This document shows positions 35,973-44,670 of a stretch of 64,000 nt of DNA, piece after piece. Numbering within the stretch: the first letter of the stretch is position 1; every line of letters starts with the position of its first letter. Below the pieces are notes generated by a model. The model was not told where the DNA came from, did not search any database, and worked only from the letters and a program-made list of their open reading frames with translations. The DNA is from G965276765 sp965276825 (GTDB taxonomy: Bacteria > Actinomycetota > Acidimicrobiia > Acidimicrobiales > Palsa-688), in contig OZ255630.1 of NCBI GenBank assembly GCA_965276825.1, forward strand, positions 3,410,001 to 3,474,000, read 5' to 3'. The translations under genes and the position numbers were made by a program.

Positions 35973-38369
35973 TCAACCAGTCTGGTGGACCACGCCGGCT
36001 ACGAGGAGGGCGTCGATGTCCCCGGTGCGGTAGCCGACCCCGGCCAGGATCTCCCTGGAGTGCTGGCCGACGAGAGGCGCAACACCCTGGATCACGCCGG
36101 GTGTGGCCGACAGCTCGACCAGGTGGCCGACCTGCTCCACAGAGCCCAGGGTCGGATGCGGGTAGCCGACGATCCTCGCCGTGGCCCGCAGATCCTCGTC
36201 GTCCCACAGGCCCCGGATGGCGCCTGGTCGCGACGCCTCGGCCGGCACGCCCGCAGCGTCGAGGCGGTCCAGCCACGTGTCGGTGTCGTGGGCCTCGAAC
36301 GCGACGGCCAGGAGCGAAGCGAGCGTGTGCCTGTCGTCCACGGGACCACGACCGACGAGTCCGGCGAGGGCCACCCGTTCGACCGGCGCCGTGGCGTCGA
36401 CGCACAGCCAGCCGTCGGCGGTCCGGTAGAGCCGATGCCACGCGTCGAAGCCGAGCTGGGCCGCGTCGAGGCCGGACCGGGCGGGACCGCAGCCATCGGG
36501 TCCCAACCAGGTCGAGGAGTTGTAGAGGAGCCCGAGGTTGAGGATCGACGTGTCGACGCGCTGACCGAGTCCGGTGCGCTCCCGGTGGTAGAGGGCTTGG
36601 ATGACCGCGATAGCGGAGGCCACGCCGTTGCCGAAGTCGCCGAGCGCCCCAGGATGCCACGCCGGCGCTCCGCCGTCGGCCATGCCGCCCATCTCCCACC
36701 AGGAGCCGGCGAGGGCCTGTCCCATCTGGTCGTTGCCGGGCAGCGCGGCCCGCGGTCCCGATGCCTCGAAGCCTCGGGTGTGGCAGTAGATCAGGCGCGG
36801 ATTCCGAGCCCGCAAGGTGGCGTCATCTGCCTGGAGTCGCTCGGCGACCCCGATGCGCAGGTTGTGGTGGACGACGTCCGTCGTCGCCGTCAGGCGGTGG
36901 AGGACCTCGGTGCCACGCGGGTCCTTGAGATCCAACGCCAGGCTGCGCTTTCCACGGTTGCACGCGACGGTCGGGCTCGACACGGCCGCGAAGCGCTCGG
37001 TCGGGTTGTGGATCTTGATCACGGTCGCGCCGAGATCCGCAAGGGTCTGGGTGCCGTAGGGCCCGGCCATGGCTATGCCGAGGTCCAGGACGGTGACGCC
37101 CGTCAGGGCATGGTCGAGCGGCGCGGGCGAGCCCGTGGCCGCCACAACTCGCCTGGCGCCTACCTCGAGCCTCACGGCGTCGGTGTCGGCGCCGGCCCTC
37201 GGCGCGGGCGAGGGCGCGGGCGCCGGCGTGTCGTGGAGCCGGTAGACCGTGCCCACCTGCAGGGAGGGCCCGAGCTCCGGGTCGTCGACCTCGGCGACGC
37301 ATCCGTCGGCGAGCGACCAAGGGTCGCGGAGGCCCTCCTCGGGGGACCGGACTGGTTGGCAGGGAAGCCCGGCCTCGGCGAAGAGCGCGATCCACCCGTC
37401 ACGATCGAAGCGGGCAACGGCTGCCGCGGTGAGCTCGTGAGCGTTGACCTCGGCCACCAATTGGGCGTCGTAGCCGGCGGCGTGCTCAGGTCGCTCGACC
37501 TCCGGCGAGCTCGGGATCCGCAGGTGCTCCCCGTCGGCTGCAGCACGGATCCAGCCATGGAGAATGGGCGCCCACTGGTGGAGCCAGCTGCCGTCGCGGC
37601 AGCGGAAGAGCCCCTTGGGGTGGCGGCGGTCGAAGTAGGGGAGGCGGTAGCCGTCGACCGTCGGGTCGGGCACGCGCTGCCAGGTTGGAACGGTCGTGAG
37701 CAGGGCGCCGGACAGGAGCGATGTCGATACCACCTGACCGAGACCGGTGATCTCGCGGGCGCGGAGGGCGGCGCTGATTCCGACGGTGGCCAGGAGCGCA
37801 GCGCCGATCGAGGGCCACGGCAGTGCCTGGTAGATGGGACCCTCGCGGTGTCCCGTCTGTTCGGCATCCGCCGGCGTCGCCGGAACATCCGGTGCGGCGA
37901 AGCCGGCCCCGGGGACACCTGCGATGAAGGCCGGTACCCCGCCGTAGGCGCCCCGCTGGTCCCATTGGAGGCCGATGCGCGCCGCCACCAGCGCGTCCGA
38001 CGCGGCGCGGCCTGCGTGCGCCCGCACCGGGCCGTAGGCGTCCACGTTGCACTGGATCAGCTCCGGTCGCCCCACGGAGACCTCCGCCACCAGCGCGGCG
38101 ACGGCGTCGTCCGTGCGCCAGTCGGCCACGACGAGATCAGCGCCGGAGGCGAGCGCCCGCAGCAGGTCCCCCCCGGCACTGGTGGCCGGGTCGGCGACCA
38201 CGCTGCGTCGGCTGCGCAACCAGACCGACCGGCCGGCCCACGGCCCGAATGACCGACCTTCTGCGGGCTCGAGGCCGACGGTGTCGGCCCCGTGGTCCGA
38301 CAGCAGCATGGTGGCCATCGCGCCGGCGATCCCCGTGGACACGTCGAGGATCCTGATCCCGTCGAGCAC
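35973..38369 (-). CDS. tandem-domain CaiB/BaiF (family III) CoA-transferase
   Basis: 798 residues, two family III CoA-transferase domains in one chain (~1-380 and ~400-798), each about the size of a normal protein. Domain 2 opens LTGVTVLDLGIAMAGPYGTQTLADLGATVIKI and keeps the expected Asp in LPGNDQMGQALAG; domain 1 has the matching Asp in AASDALVAARIGL. Transfers CoA between carboxylic acids; could load CoA on the pathway acid. Start uncertain: GTG 38369 or GTG 38384, neither with a good ribosome site. Follows the nitroreductase-like gene by a few nt. Confidence 0.85.
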   Translation of the reverse strand: MLDGIRILDVSTGIAGAMATMLLSDHGADTVGLEPAEGRSFGPWAGRSVWLRSRRSVVADPATSAGGDLLRALASGADLVVADWRTDDAVAALVAEVSVGRPELIQCNVDAYGPVRAHAGRAASDALVAARIGLQWDQRGAYGGVPAFIAGVPGAGFAAPDVPATPADAEQTGHREGPIYQALPWPSIGAALLATVGISAALRAREITGLGQVVSTSLLSGALLTTVPTWQRVPDPTVDGYRLPYFDRRHPKGLFRCRDGSWLHQWAPILHGWIRAAADGEHLRIPSSPEVERPEHAAGYDAQLVAEVNAHELTAAAVARFDRDGWIALFAEAGLPCQPVRSPEEGLRDPWSLADGCVAEVDDPELGPSLQVGTVYRLHDTPAPAPSPAPRAGADTDAVRLEVGARRVVAATGSPAPLDHALTGVTVLDLGIAMAGPYGTQTLADLGATVIKIHNPTERFAAVSSPTVACNRGKRSLALDLKDPRGTEVLHRLTATTDVVHHNLRIGVAERLQADDATLRARNPRLIYCHTRGFEASGPRAALPGNDQMGQALAGSWWEMGGMADGGAPAWHPGALGDFGNGVASAIAVIQALYHRERTGLGQRVDTSILNLGLLYNSSTWLGPDGCGPARSGLDAAQLGFDAWHRLYRTADGWLCVDATAPVERVALAGLVGRGPVDDRHTLASLLAVAFEAHDTDTWLDRLDAAGVPAEASRPGAIRGLWDDEDLRATARIVGYPHPTLGSVEQVGHLVELSATPGVIQGVAPLVGQHSREILAGVGYRTGDIDALLVAGVVHQTG

Positions 38370-38388
38370 TCCCCCCCGGCCCACGGGG

Positions 38389-39015
38389 CTACCAGTGGTT
38401 CCAGTGCACGATCCCGTCCGACGTCTTCCTTGGGCCGGGCTTGAAGTCCGTGCCCTTCGTGTAGGCGACCGGAAACATGCCGCCCTGGGCGCAGCGCTCG
38501 AACGGGATGCCGAGCAGCTCGGCGGCCTCACGTTCGCGGTTGAGGTGCAGTGTGGTCCACGCCGAGCCGAGGCCTCGGCTGCGGAGGGCGAGCATGAAGC
38601 TCCACACCGCCGGCAGGAGCGACCCCCAGTAGCCGGCCTGGACGGCCACGCCAGCCCCGTCGATCCTGCCCCACTGGGCGGCGACGAGGATGGCGGGCAC
38701 ATCCTGGAAGTGGTCGGCGAGGTAGCGCGCCGACATCCACATGCGCCGCTCCTGCTCGGACATCTCCGGGACGACGTCGGGTCCGTAGGCCTCGACGAAG
38801 CACTGCAGATAGAGGGCGGCGAGTGCGTCCTTGGTGGGCTGGTCATCGATGAAGATCCAGTGCCAGGCCTGCCGGTTGGACCCGGACGGGGCCTGGAGGG
38901 CCAGCTCCAGGCACTCGGTGATCACGGTCCGCTCGACGAGCCGGTCGAAGTCGAGGCGCTTCCTGACCGACCGCGTGGTGGTGAGGAGCTCGTCAGGGCC
39001 GAGTGGCAGCAGCAT
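38389..39015 (-). CDS. nitroreductase-family FMN oxidoreductase
   Basis: 208 residues. FMN-binding RSVRKRLDFDRLV near the N-terminus, ALQAPSGSNRQAWHWIFID, and the C-terminal LGIPFERCAQGGMFPVAYTKG. Uses flavin and NAD(P)H to reduce nitro or conjugated C=C/C=O substrates. A TATGGT hexamer lies 8 nt before the ATG on its strand, so it may be leaderless. First of two minus-strand genes; copy D lies 53 bp upstream in the divergent region. Confidence 0.82.
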   Translation of the reverse strand: MLLPLGPDELLTTTRSVRKRLDFDRLVERTVITECLELALQAPSGSNRQAWHWIFIDDQPTKDALAALYLQCFVEAYGPDVVPEMSEQERRMWMSARYLADHFQDVPAILVAAQWGRIDGAGVAVQAGYWGSLLPAVWSFMLALRSRGLGSAWTTLHLNREREAAELLGIPFERCAQGGMFPVAYTKGTDFKPGPRKTSDGIVHWNHW

Positions 39016-39067
39016 GGCAACGGACCATAGGAGGGAAACATGCCCGCGTGAAGCCCTCTACAGAAAT

Positions 39068-39115
39068 AATCATCATCAGAGATAGCTTGACAGCGGTGCG
39101 GGGTGCCGATTTGAT
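39068..39115 (+). promoter_or_regulatory. island element, copy D, with promoter (before SDR)
   Basis: AATCATCATCAGAGATA (39068-39084), perfect TTGACA (39087-39092), 17-nt spacer, TTTGAT (39110-39115). Sits between the divergent nitroreductase and SDR genes. Confidence 0.65.
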
Positions 39116-39146
39116 GGGGCCAGCAACAGGAACCGTGGGGGAGAGC

Positions 39147-39929
39147 GTGGGACGCTGCCAGGACCGGGTCGCCGTGGTAACCGGGGGGAGTCGGGGGATC
39201 GGTCGAGGGGTGGCCGAGGCGCTGCTGCGGGAGGGTGCCAATGTGGTCATCTGCGCCCGGTCGGAGGACAAGGGCAAGGCTGCGTTGGCGGAGATGGGTG
39301 CCGGCGACCGGGCCCACTTCTTCGCCTGCGACGTGAGCCGCCGCTCCGAGCTCGAGGGCGTGATCGACGCTTCGGCCGCCCACTTCGGCGGCCTGCACAT
39401 CCTCGTCAACAATGCAGGCGGGACCGAGGGCTTCGCGCTCGTCCACGACCTGTCCGACGACGCCTGGTCCAAGGCCATCGACATGAACCTCAACTCGACC
39501 TTCTGGGCCACCCGCCGCGCGTTGCCGCACATGATGGATGCCGGTTGGGGTCGGGTCATCGCCATCTCGTCGGTGGAGGGCAAGCAGGCGACCAAGTCGA
39601 TGGTCAGCCATTACATCACCACCAAGCACGCCATCAATGGCTTCGCCAAGGCCGTGGCGTTCGAGTACGGACCCCACGGCATCACGAGCAACGCCATCTG
39701 CCCTGGCGCGGTGGAGACCGACATGATGATGGAGGCGGGGGCGGCGGCCGCCGCCGCGGCCGGCATCACCTACCAGGCCTTCCTCGACGGGTACGCCCAG
39801 GAGTCCATGATCAAGCGGCTCATCGGTGTCGACGAGGTGGCCGCCATGGCCGTCCTTCTCGCGAGCGATGCAGGCGGGGGGATCACGGGTGCCCTCCTGA
39901 ACGTCGACGGCGGCAGCTCATCGTGGTGA
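39147..39929 (+). CDS. short-chain dehydrogenase/reductase
   Basis: 260 residues. NAD(P) motif TGGSRGIGRG, NNAGG, active-site Ser in ISSVEG and Y-x-x-x-K in YITTKHA, with catalytic Asn region intact; ends LLNVDGGSSSW. Start chosen at GTG 39147 (VGRCQDRVAVVTGG), which matches the family; GTG 39135 and ATG 39114 are in frame, but the ATG lies inside the -10 of the copy D promoter. Oxidises an alcohol or reduces a ketone in the pathway. Monocistronic; the next promoter element begins 10 nt after its stop. Confidence 0.9.
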   Translation: MGRCQDRVAVVTGGSRGIGRGVAEALLREGANVVICARSEDKGKAALAEMGAGDRAHFFACDVSRRSELEGVIDASAAHFGGLHILVNNAGGTEGFALVHDLSDDAWSKAIDMNLNSTFWATRRALPHMMDAGWGRVIAISSVEGKQATKSMVSHYITTKHAINGFAKAVAFEYGPHGITSNAICPGAVETDMMMEAGAAAAAAAGITYQAFLDGYAQESMIKRLIGVDEVAAMAVLLASDAGGGITGALLNVDGGSSSW

Positions 39930-39938
39930 AGCGCTCAC

Positions 39939-39966
39939 AATCATCATCAGAGATTCGGGCTACAGT
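39939..39966 (+). promoter_or_regulatory. island element, copy E (before CoA-transferase/thiolase operon)
   Basis: AATCATCATCAGAGATT (39939-39955), the consensus form, but followed by CGGGC and TACAGT (39961-39966) with no TTGACA. Here the element would cover the -35 position itself. It heads the longest operon of the island. Confidence 0.58.
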
Positions 39967-40023
39967 CTACGACGAGGATGGCCCAGGCGACGAGCCGTGT
40001 CGGCGACGGATGGTGAGGAGAGG

Positions 40024-41316
40024 ATGACCTACGAGCAGGGGAGACGGCCGCAGTCCCGGACGGGGCCACTGGCGGGGATCCGCGTGGCCGACTTCTGCTG
40101 GATGGGCGTCGGATCCGTGGCCACCAGGCTGCTGGCCGATTTCGGCGCCGAGGTCATCAAGATCGAGGACCGCACCCGGATCGACACCCCTAGGAAGCTG
40201 CCCCTCTACAAGGCCGAGGCGGCCCGCAACTTCGGCCAGGAGGTGGTAGGCGCCGATCCCGACAAGGGTGGCCTGTTCAACAACTACTCCCGCAACAAGC
40301 TCGGCGTCACCATCAACATGCGCACCGACGACGGCCGGGCCCTTGCAGAGCGGCTGATCGCCGCCAGCAGCGTCGTCACCGAGAACTTCGCCCCTGGGAT
40401 CATGGAGCGTTGGGGCCTCACCTACGGTCGCATCCGCGAGTTGCGCGCCGACGCCATCTTCGCCCGGATGAGCGGGTTCGGCCACAGCGGGCCCGACTCG
40501 GAGTACCGCAGCTACGGCCCCGTCGTCCAGGCGGTGAGCGGTCTCTCGTATATCAGCGGGCTGCCGGGACGCGAGCCGTCCGGCTGGGGGTTGTCCTACA
40601 TGGACAATCAGGCCGCTTTCTACAGCTCCGCCGCCATCCTCATGGCCGTCTACCAGCGGGCCGTCAGCGGCCAGGGAGCCGAGATCGACGTGTCCGCGGT
40701 GGAGGTCGGCATCAACCTGCTCGGCCCGGTCCTCCTCGACGTCACCGTCAACGGCCGGACCACCCGCGGTCCGGACTACCCGACGGGCAACCGGCTCGAG
40801 TATCCCCAGGGTGCGCCGCACGGCGTGTACCCAACGAGGGGCGAGGACCGCTGGGTGGCGATTGCTGTCTTCGACGACGACGAGTGGTCACGCCTCGTCG
40901 CCGCCATCGGGCGGCCGGGATGGACCGAGGACCCGAGGTTCGCCGACCAGGCGTCGCGCTGGGCCAACCAGGATGCCCTCGACGCCCACTTGGCCGGCTG
41001 GACCTCCGACCGGGACCGCTACGAGGTGACCAAGCTGCTGCAGGACGTCGGCGTCCGCTCCGGTGCCGTCCAAAACGCCGAGGACCTCAACGAGACCGAC
41101 CCCCAGGTCGAGCACCGGGGTGTGTTCTTCGAGATGGACCACCCGGTGATCGGTGAGGCCCGCTTCGAGGGCGTCCCCATCCACCTGTCGCGCACCGAGC
41201 CGGACAACTGGCGCTCCGGCCCGCTCCTCGGCGAGGACAACCACTACGTCTTCACCGAGCTCCTCGGTCTCGACGACGCCGAGGTCGACGATCTGGCCGA
41301 CCGGGGGGTGATCTGA
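40024..41316 (+). CDS. CaiB/BaiF (family III) CoA-transferase
   Basis: 430 residues. LAGIRVADFCWMGVGSVATRLLADFGAEVIKIE opening, NNYSRNKLGVTINMRTDDGRALAERL, and MSGFGHSGPDSEYRSYGPVVQAVSGLS, holding the expected substrate loop. ATG 40024 has GAGGAG upstream; a GTG at 39997 has none. First gene of a coupled series of ten genes up to 49455. Overlaps the next CoA-transferase by one base (TGATG), suggesting a heterodimer of the two. Confidence 0.9.
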   Translation: MTYEQGRRPQSRTGPLAGIRVADFCWMGVGSVATRLLADFGAEVIKIEDRTRIDTPRKLPLYKAEAARNFGQEVVGADPDKGGLFNNYSRNKLGVTINMRTDDGRALAERLIAASSVVTENFAPGIMERWGLTYGRIRELRADAIFARMSGFGHSGPDSEYRSYGPVVQAVSGLSYISGLPGREPSGWGLSYMDNQAAFYSSAAILMAVYQRAVSGQGAEIDVSAVEVGINLLGPVLLDVTVNGRTTRGPDYPTGNRLEYPQGAPHGVYPTRGEDRWVAIAVFDDDEWSRLVAAIGRPGWTEDPRFADQASRWANQDALDAHLAGWTSDRDRYEVTKLLQDVGVRSGAVQNAEDLNETDPQVEHRGVFFEMDHPVIGEARFEGVPIHLSRTEPDNWRSGPLLGEDNHYVFTELLGLDDAEVDDLADRGVI

Positions 41317-42572
41317 TGCCGATCACCCCGCCGTCCACCGCCACCACGGGCGGCCACCCGACGCCCTACGCTGGGCTCGACGTGGTCGAGCTCGCCGGCG
41401 ACCCCGCCGGGGAGGCGCTCGGCCGCCTGCTCGGGGTCATGGGCGCCGACGTGGTGAAGGTCGAGCTCCCCGGGGGCGCTCGCAGCCGGCGAATCGGCCC
41501 GTGGGTGGAGGGGGCTGCCGCCGGCGACCCCGATGCCAGCCTCAACTTCTGGTGGTACAACCACAACAAGCGCAGCGTCGTCCTCGATTACCGGACCGAT
41601 GAGGGCATGGTCCGACTCCGGGCCCTCCTCGCTGGCGCGGACGTGGCTGTCACCGGATGGCGTCCGGGGGAGTGGGACGAGCTCGGACTCACCCCCGAGG
41701 GGCTGCGCACCGGGGCCGAGCGGCTCATCGTCGCCAACCTGAGTGATTTCGGGCTCGACGGGCCGTGGGCCGACCTTCGCAGCTCCGACCTGGTGGGCCT
41801 GGCTCTCGGCGGCCCGCTCAACAGCTGCGGCTACGACGACCACACCATCCCGCCCGTCCGCCCCGGTGGTGATCAGGGCTACCAGTCGACGGCCAGCTTC
41901 GGCCACCTCGGGCTGCTGCTGGCCCTGATCCAGCGCCAGCAGACCGGCGAGGGTCAGGTCATCGACGTCGCCATGCACGACTGCTTGGCGGTCAGCGCCG
42001 AACTGGCCAACCCGTACTGGTTCTACCCACGGGTCCTGGTCCACCGCCAGACCTGCCGTCACGCCCAGCCAACCCCGACCCAGCCGGCGCTCTTCGCCAC
42101 CGGCGACGGCCGGCACCTCTACTTCGTGCTCATCACCGCTGAGCAGAAGCCCTGGCGCAGTCTGCTCGACTGGATGGTCAGCAAGGACCTCGCCGCCGAC
42201 CTCACCGACCCTGTCTACGAGGACCCGGTCCACCGGCTGGCCGAGTTCGCCCACATCCAGGAGATCGTCGAGGTCTTCTTCTTGCTCCAGACGGCGGCCG
42301 ACGCCTACCGGGATGGGCAGGCGCGCGGCCTGCCCATCGGCATCCTCAACGCACCGGAGGATCTTCCCGGTGACCGCCACCTGGTGGCCAGGGAGTTCTT
42401 CCAGCCGATCGAAGACGATGCGCCCGGCGGCCCGCACCTCTACCCGGGGTCGCCGTTCCGCTTCTCGTCCCTCGACCCCGCCCCGTTGGTCCGGGCCCCC
42501 CGGCTCGGCGAGCACACCGCCGCGGTCCTCGACGCCAATGCGATCCCACCACAGCCTGGAGGCACCCCGTGA
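41316..42572 (+). CDS. CaiB/BaiF (family III) CoA-transferase
   Basis: 418 residues. YAGLDVVELAGDPAGEALGRLLGVMGADVVKVELPGGA, NFWWYNHNKRSVVLDYRTDEG, and GEGQVIDVAMHD. Paired with the preceding CoA-transferase, from which it differs along its length. TGATG overlap upstream and GTGA overlap downstream. Family members move CoA to carboxylates without ATP, and would complement the FadD in the island. Confidence 0.9.
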   Translation: MPITPPSTATTGGHPTPYAGLDVVELAGDPAGEALGRLLGVMGADVVKVELPGGARSRRIGPWVEGAAAGDPDASLNFWWYNHNKRSVVLDYRTDEGMVRLRALLAGADVAVTGWRPGEWDELGLTPEGLRTGAERLIVANLSDFGLDGPWADLRSSDLVGLALGGPLNSCGYDDHTIPPVRPGGDQGYQSTASFGHLGLLLALIQRQQTGEGQVIDVAMHDCLAVSAELANPYWFYPRVLVHRQTCRHAQPTPTQPALFATGDGRHLYFVLITAEQKPWRSLLDWMVSKDLAADLTDPVYEDPVHRLAEFAHIQEIVEVFFLLQTAADAYRDGQARGLPIGILNAPEDLPGDRHLVAREFFQPIEDDAPGGPHLYPGSPFRFSSLDPAPLVRAPRLGEHTAAVLDANAIPPQPGGTP

Positions 42573-43777
42573 GCCCGAGCCGCGCCACATCCAACGGCTG
42601 GCGGCAGGGGGCGTGCGCCATCGCCGGCATCGGCACCACCGACTACAGCCGGGACTCAGGTCGCAGTGACCTGTCCCTCGCCACCCAGGCCGTGCTCGCC
42701 GCGCTGGCTGACGCCGGCATCGCGCCCACCGAGGTCGACGGTGTCGTCCGTTGCGACTCCGACAACGTCCGCCACACCGACCTGGCCGAGACGCTCGGCA
42801 TCGACAGCCTCGCCTACTGGGGCGAGTGCGGTCCCGGCGGGGTGGCGCCGTGCGCCATGGTCGGCCAGGCCGTCGGGGCGATCCTGTCCGGCCAGGCCAC
42901 CACCGTCGTGGTCTTCCGGTCGCTCAACGGGCGTTCGGGTCGCCGGTACGGCGCCGGGCATGCCGGCGCAGGCACCCAGGTCGTGGGCGGCAACGTCAGC
43001 TACGACGAGTTCTTCCTGCCCCACGGCCTGCTGACCGCCGGGCAGATGTTCGCGCTCATGGCGCAGCGTCACATGATCGAGTACGGCTCGACACCCGAGC
43101 AGCTCGGCTCGATCGCTGTCGAGTGCCGGGACCGGGCCCTGGCCAATCCCATCGCGCAGATGCACGGCCGGCCGATGACCATGGACGACTACCTGTCGGC
43201 CCGGATGATCTCCTCGCCGCTGCGCCTCTACGACTACTGCCTGGAGACGGACGGCGCGGCCGCCGTGGTCGTGACCAGCGCCGAGCGGGCCAGGGACTGC
43301 ACGCAAGGCGGGGTGCTCGTCCACGCCGTCGCCCAGGCCAGCGTGCCCGGTACCCAGCCCGGCATGATGTTCCCTGCGCTGCTCCGGGAGAGCATCACCT
43401 CGCTGTCCTCGCAGGCCGTCGCCGAGCGGCTGTGGGCCAGGGCGGGCATGGGGCCCGACGACGTCGACGTCGCCCAACTCTACGATTGCTTCAGCATCAC
43501 GCTGCTCCTGCAGCTCGAGGACTACGGGTTCGCCAAGCGAGGGGAGGGAGGCCTCATGGCCGCGGACGGGGGGATCGGCATGGGAGGGGTGCTCCCGTGC
43601 AACACCTCGGGCGGCCACCTCTCGGAGGCGTATATCCACGGGATGAATCACGTGGTCGAGGGCGTCCGCCAGATCCGCGGCACGTCCACCTCCCAGGTGT
43701 CGGGTGCCGAGGTGAGCCTCGTGACCTCGGCCCCGCCTCCCGCCAGCAGCGCCCTGATCCTGACGGCCGACCGATGA
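42569..43777 (+). CDS. thiolase-fold lipid-transfer-type protein (Ltp2-like aldolase candidate)
   Basis: 402 residues. Thiolase superfamily, SCP-x type: ACAIAGIGTTDYSRDSGRSDLSLATQAVLAALADAGIAPTEVDGV, then LYDYCLETDGAAAVVVTS and LPCNTSGGHLSEAYIHGMNHVVEGVRQIRG. The usual nucleophile loop reads CGPGGVAPCAMVGQA, not the normal thiolase Cys motif. In steroid degradation such proteins with a DUF35 partner act as retro-aldolases rather than thiolases; the next gene is a DUF35 protein, overlapping by 4 nt, so the same is inferred here. Confidence 0.82.
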   Translation: MSPSRATSNGWRQGACAIAGIGTTDYSRDSGRSDLSLATQAVLAALADAGIAPTEVDGVVRCDSDNVRHTDLAETLGIDSLAYWGECGPGGVAPCAMVGQAVGAILSGQATTVVVFRSLNGRSGRRYGAGHAGAGTQVVGGNVSYDEFFLPHGLLTAGQMFALMAQRHMIEYGSTPEQLGSIAVECRDRALANPIAQMHGRPMTMDDYLSARMISSPLRLYDYCLETDGAAAVVVTSAERARDCTQGGVLVHAVAQASVPGTQPGMMFPALLRESITSLSSQAVAERLWARAGMGPDDVDVAQLYDCFSITLLLQLEDYGFAKRGEGGLMAADGGIGMGGVLPCNTSGGHLSEAYIHGMNHVVEGVRQIRGTSTSQVSGAEVSLVTSAPPPASSALILTADR

Positions 43778-44220
43778 GCGAGACCGTGGCACCGAGCGTC
43801 CCCCGGCTGCAGCCGATCACCGCCGACCACGACACCGGTGGGTTCTTTGCCGCGGCGGCACGTGGCCAGGTCGCCTTGCGGACCTGCGACGACTGCGCCA
43901 CCGTGCTCCACCTGCCGCGTGCCTACTGCCACCACTGCGGCAGCTGGAACACCAGCTACCACGAGGTGGCGCCGCGGGCGAGGGTCTACTCCTGGACCGT
44001 CGTCGAGCACCAGATCCACCCGGCGTACCCGGTGCCCTACACCGTTGCCCTGGTCGAGCTGGCCGACGTGCCGACCGCCCGGCTCGTGACCCACCTGCCC
44101 GGCCGACCTGCGCTGCACGCCGGCCAGGAGCTCGAGGCGTGGTTCGACGTGGTCGCCGACGGCGCCGTGCTCGTGCAGTGGCGCACCCCGATCGCTCCCG
44201 ACCCCGAGGAGTCCCGATGA
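43774..44220 (+). CDS. DUF35 / Zn-ribbon OB-fold protein
   Basis: 148 residues. Zinc ribbon C-D-D-C ... C-H-H-C (RTCDDCATVLHLPRAYCHHCGS) followed by an OB-fold (SWTVVEHQIHPAYPVPYTVALVEL). DUF35 proteins bind acyl-CoA and partner thiolase-fold enzymes, as ChsH2 does with Ltp2. ATGA overlap with the thiolase-fold gene before it and with a second DUF35 gene after it. Confidence 0.88.
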   Translation: MSETVAPSVPRLQPITADHDTGGFFAAAARGQVALRTCDDCATVLHLPRAYCHHCGSWNTSYHEVAPRARVYSWTVVEHQIHPAYPVPYTVALVELADVPTARLVTHLPGRPALHAGQELEAWFDVVADGAVLVQWRTPIAPDPEESR

Positions 44221-44651
44221 CGACGCGTCCGATCGCCGACGGCCTGTTCACCTGGCCCGGCGAGCCCCGGTTGGTCGGCGGCTCGTGCGCGGTGTGCGGG
44301 ACGACCACGTTCCCCCGCCAGGAGTCCTGCCCCCGGTGCACCGGCAGCGAGATGCGCGACGCGCCGCTCACCACCCGGGGGCGGTTGTGGACCTGGACCG
44401 TGCAGGGCTTCGAGCCTAAGCGGCCCTACGCGGCCGACGGCCCCTTCGAGCCCTATGGCGTCGGGTACGTCGAGCTCGAGACGGAGGGGGGCGGATCGGC
44501 GGTGCTCGTCGAGTCCCGGCTCACCGAGTCCGATCCCGAGAAGCTCAACATCGGTGCCGACATGGACCTGGTCGTCGTCCCGTTCCGGACCGACGACGCC
44601 GGGTACGAGCTGGTCACCTTCGCCTTCCGGCCCGCCCAGGCGCCGGCGTAG
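44217..44651 (+). CDS. DUF35 / Zn-ribbon OB-fold protein (second copy)
   Basis: 144 residues. C-A-V-C ... C-P-R-C zinc ribbon (GGSCAVCGTTTFPRQESCPRC), then OB-fold WTWTVQGFEPKRPYAADGPFEPYGVGYVELE. Differs substantially from the adjacent DUF35 protein, so it probably belongs to the following thiolase rather than being a fresh duplicate. ATG 44217 overlaps the previous stop; 19-nt gap to the next gene. Confidence 0.88.
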   Translation: MTTRPIADGLFTWPGEPRLVGGSCAVCGTTTFPRQESCPRCTGSEMRDAPLTTRGRLWTWTVQGFEPKRPYAADGPFEPYGVGYVELETEGGGSAVLVESRLTESDPEKLNIGADMDLVVVPFRTDDAGYELVTFAFRPAQAPA

Positions 44652-44670
44652 AGAGAACGAGGAGCCTCAC

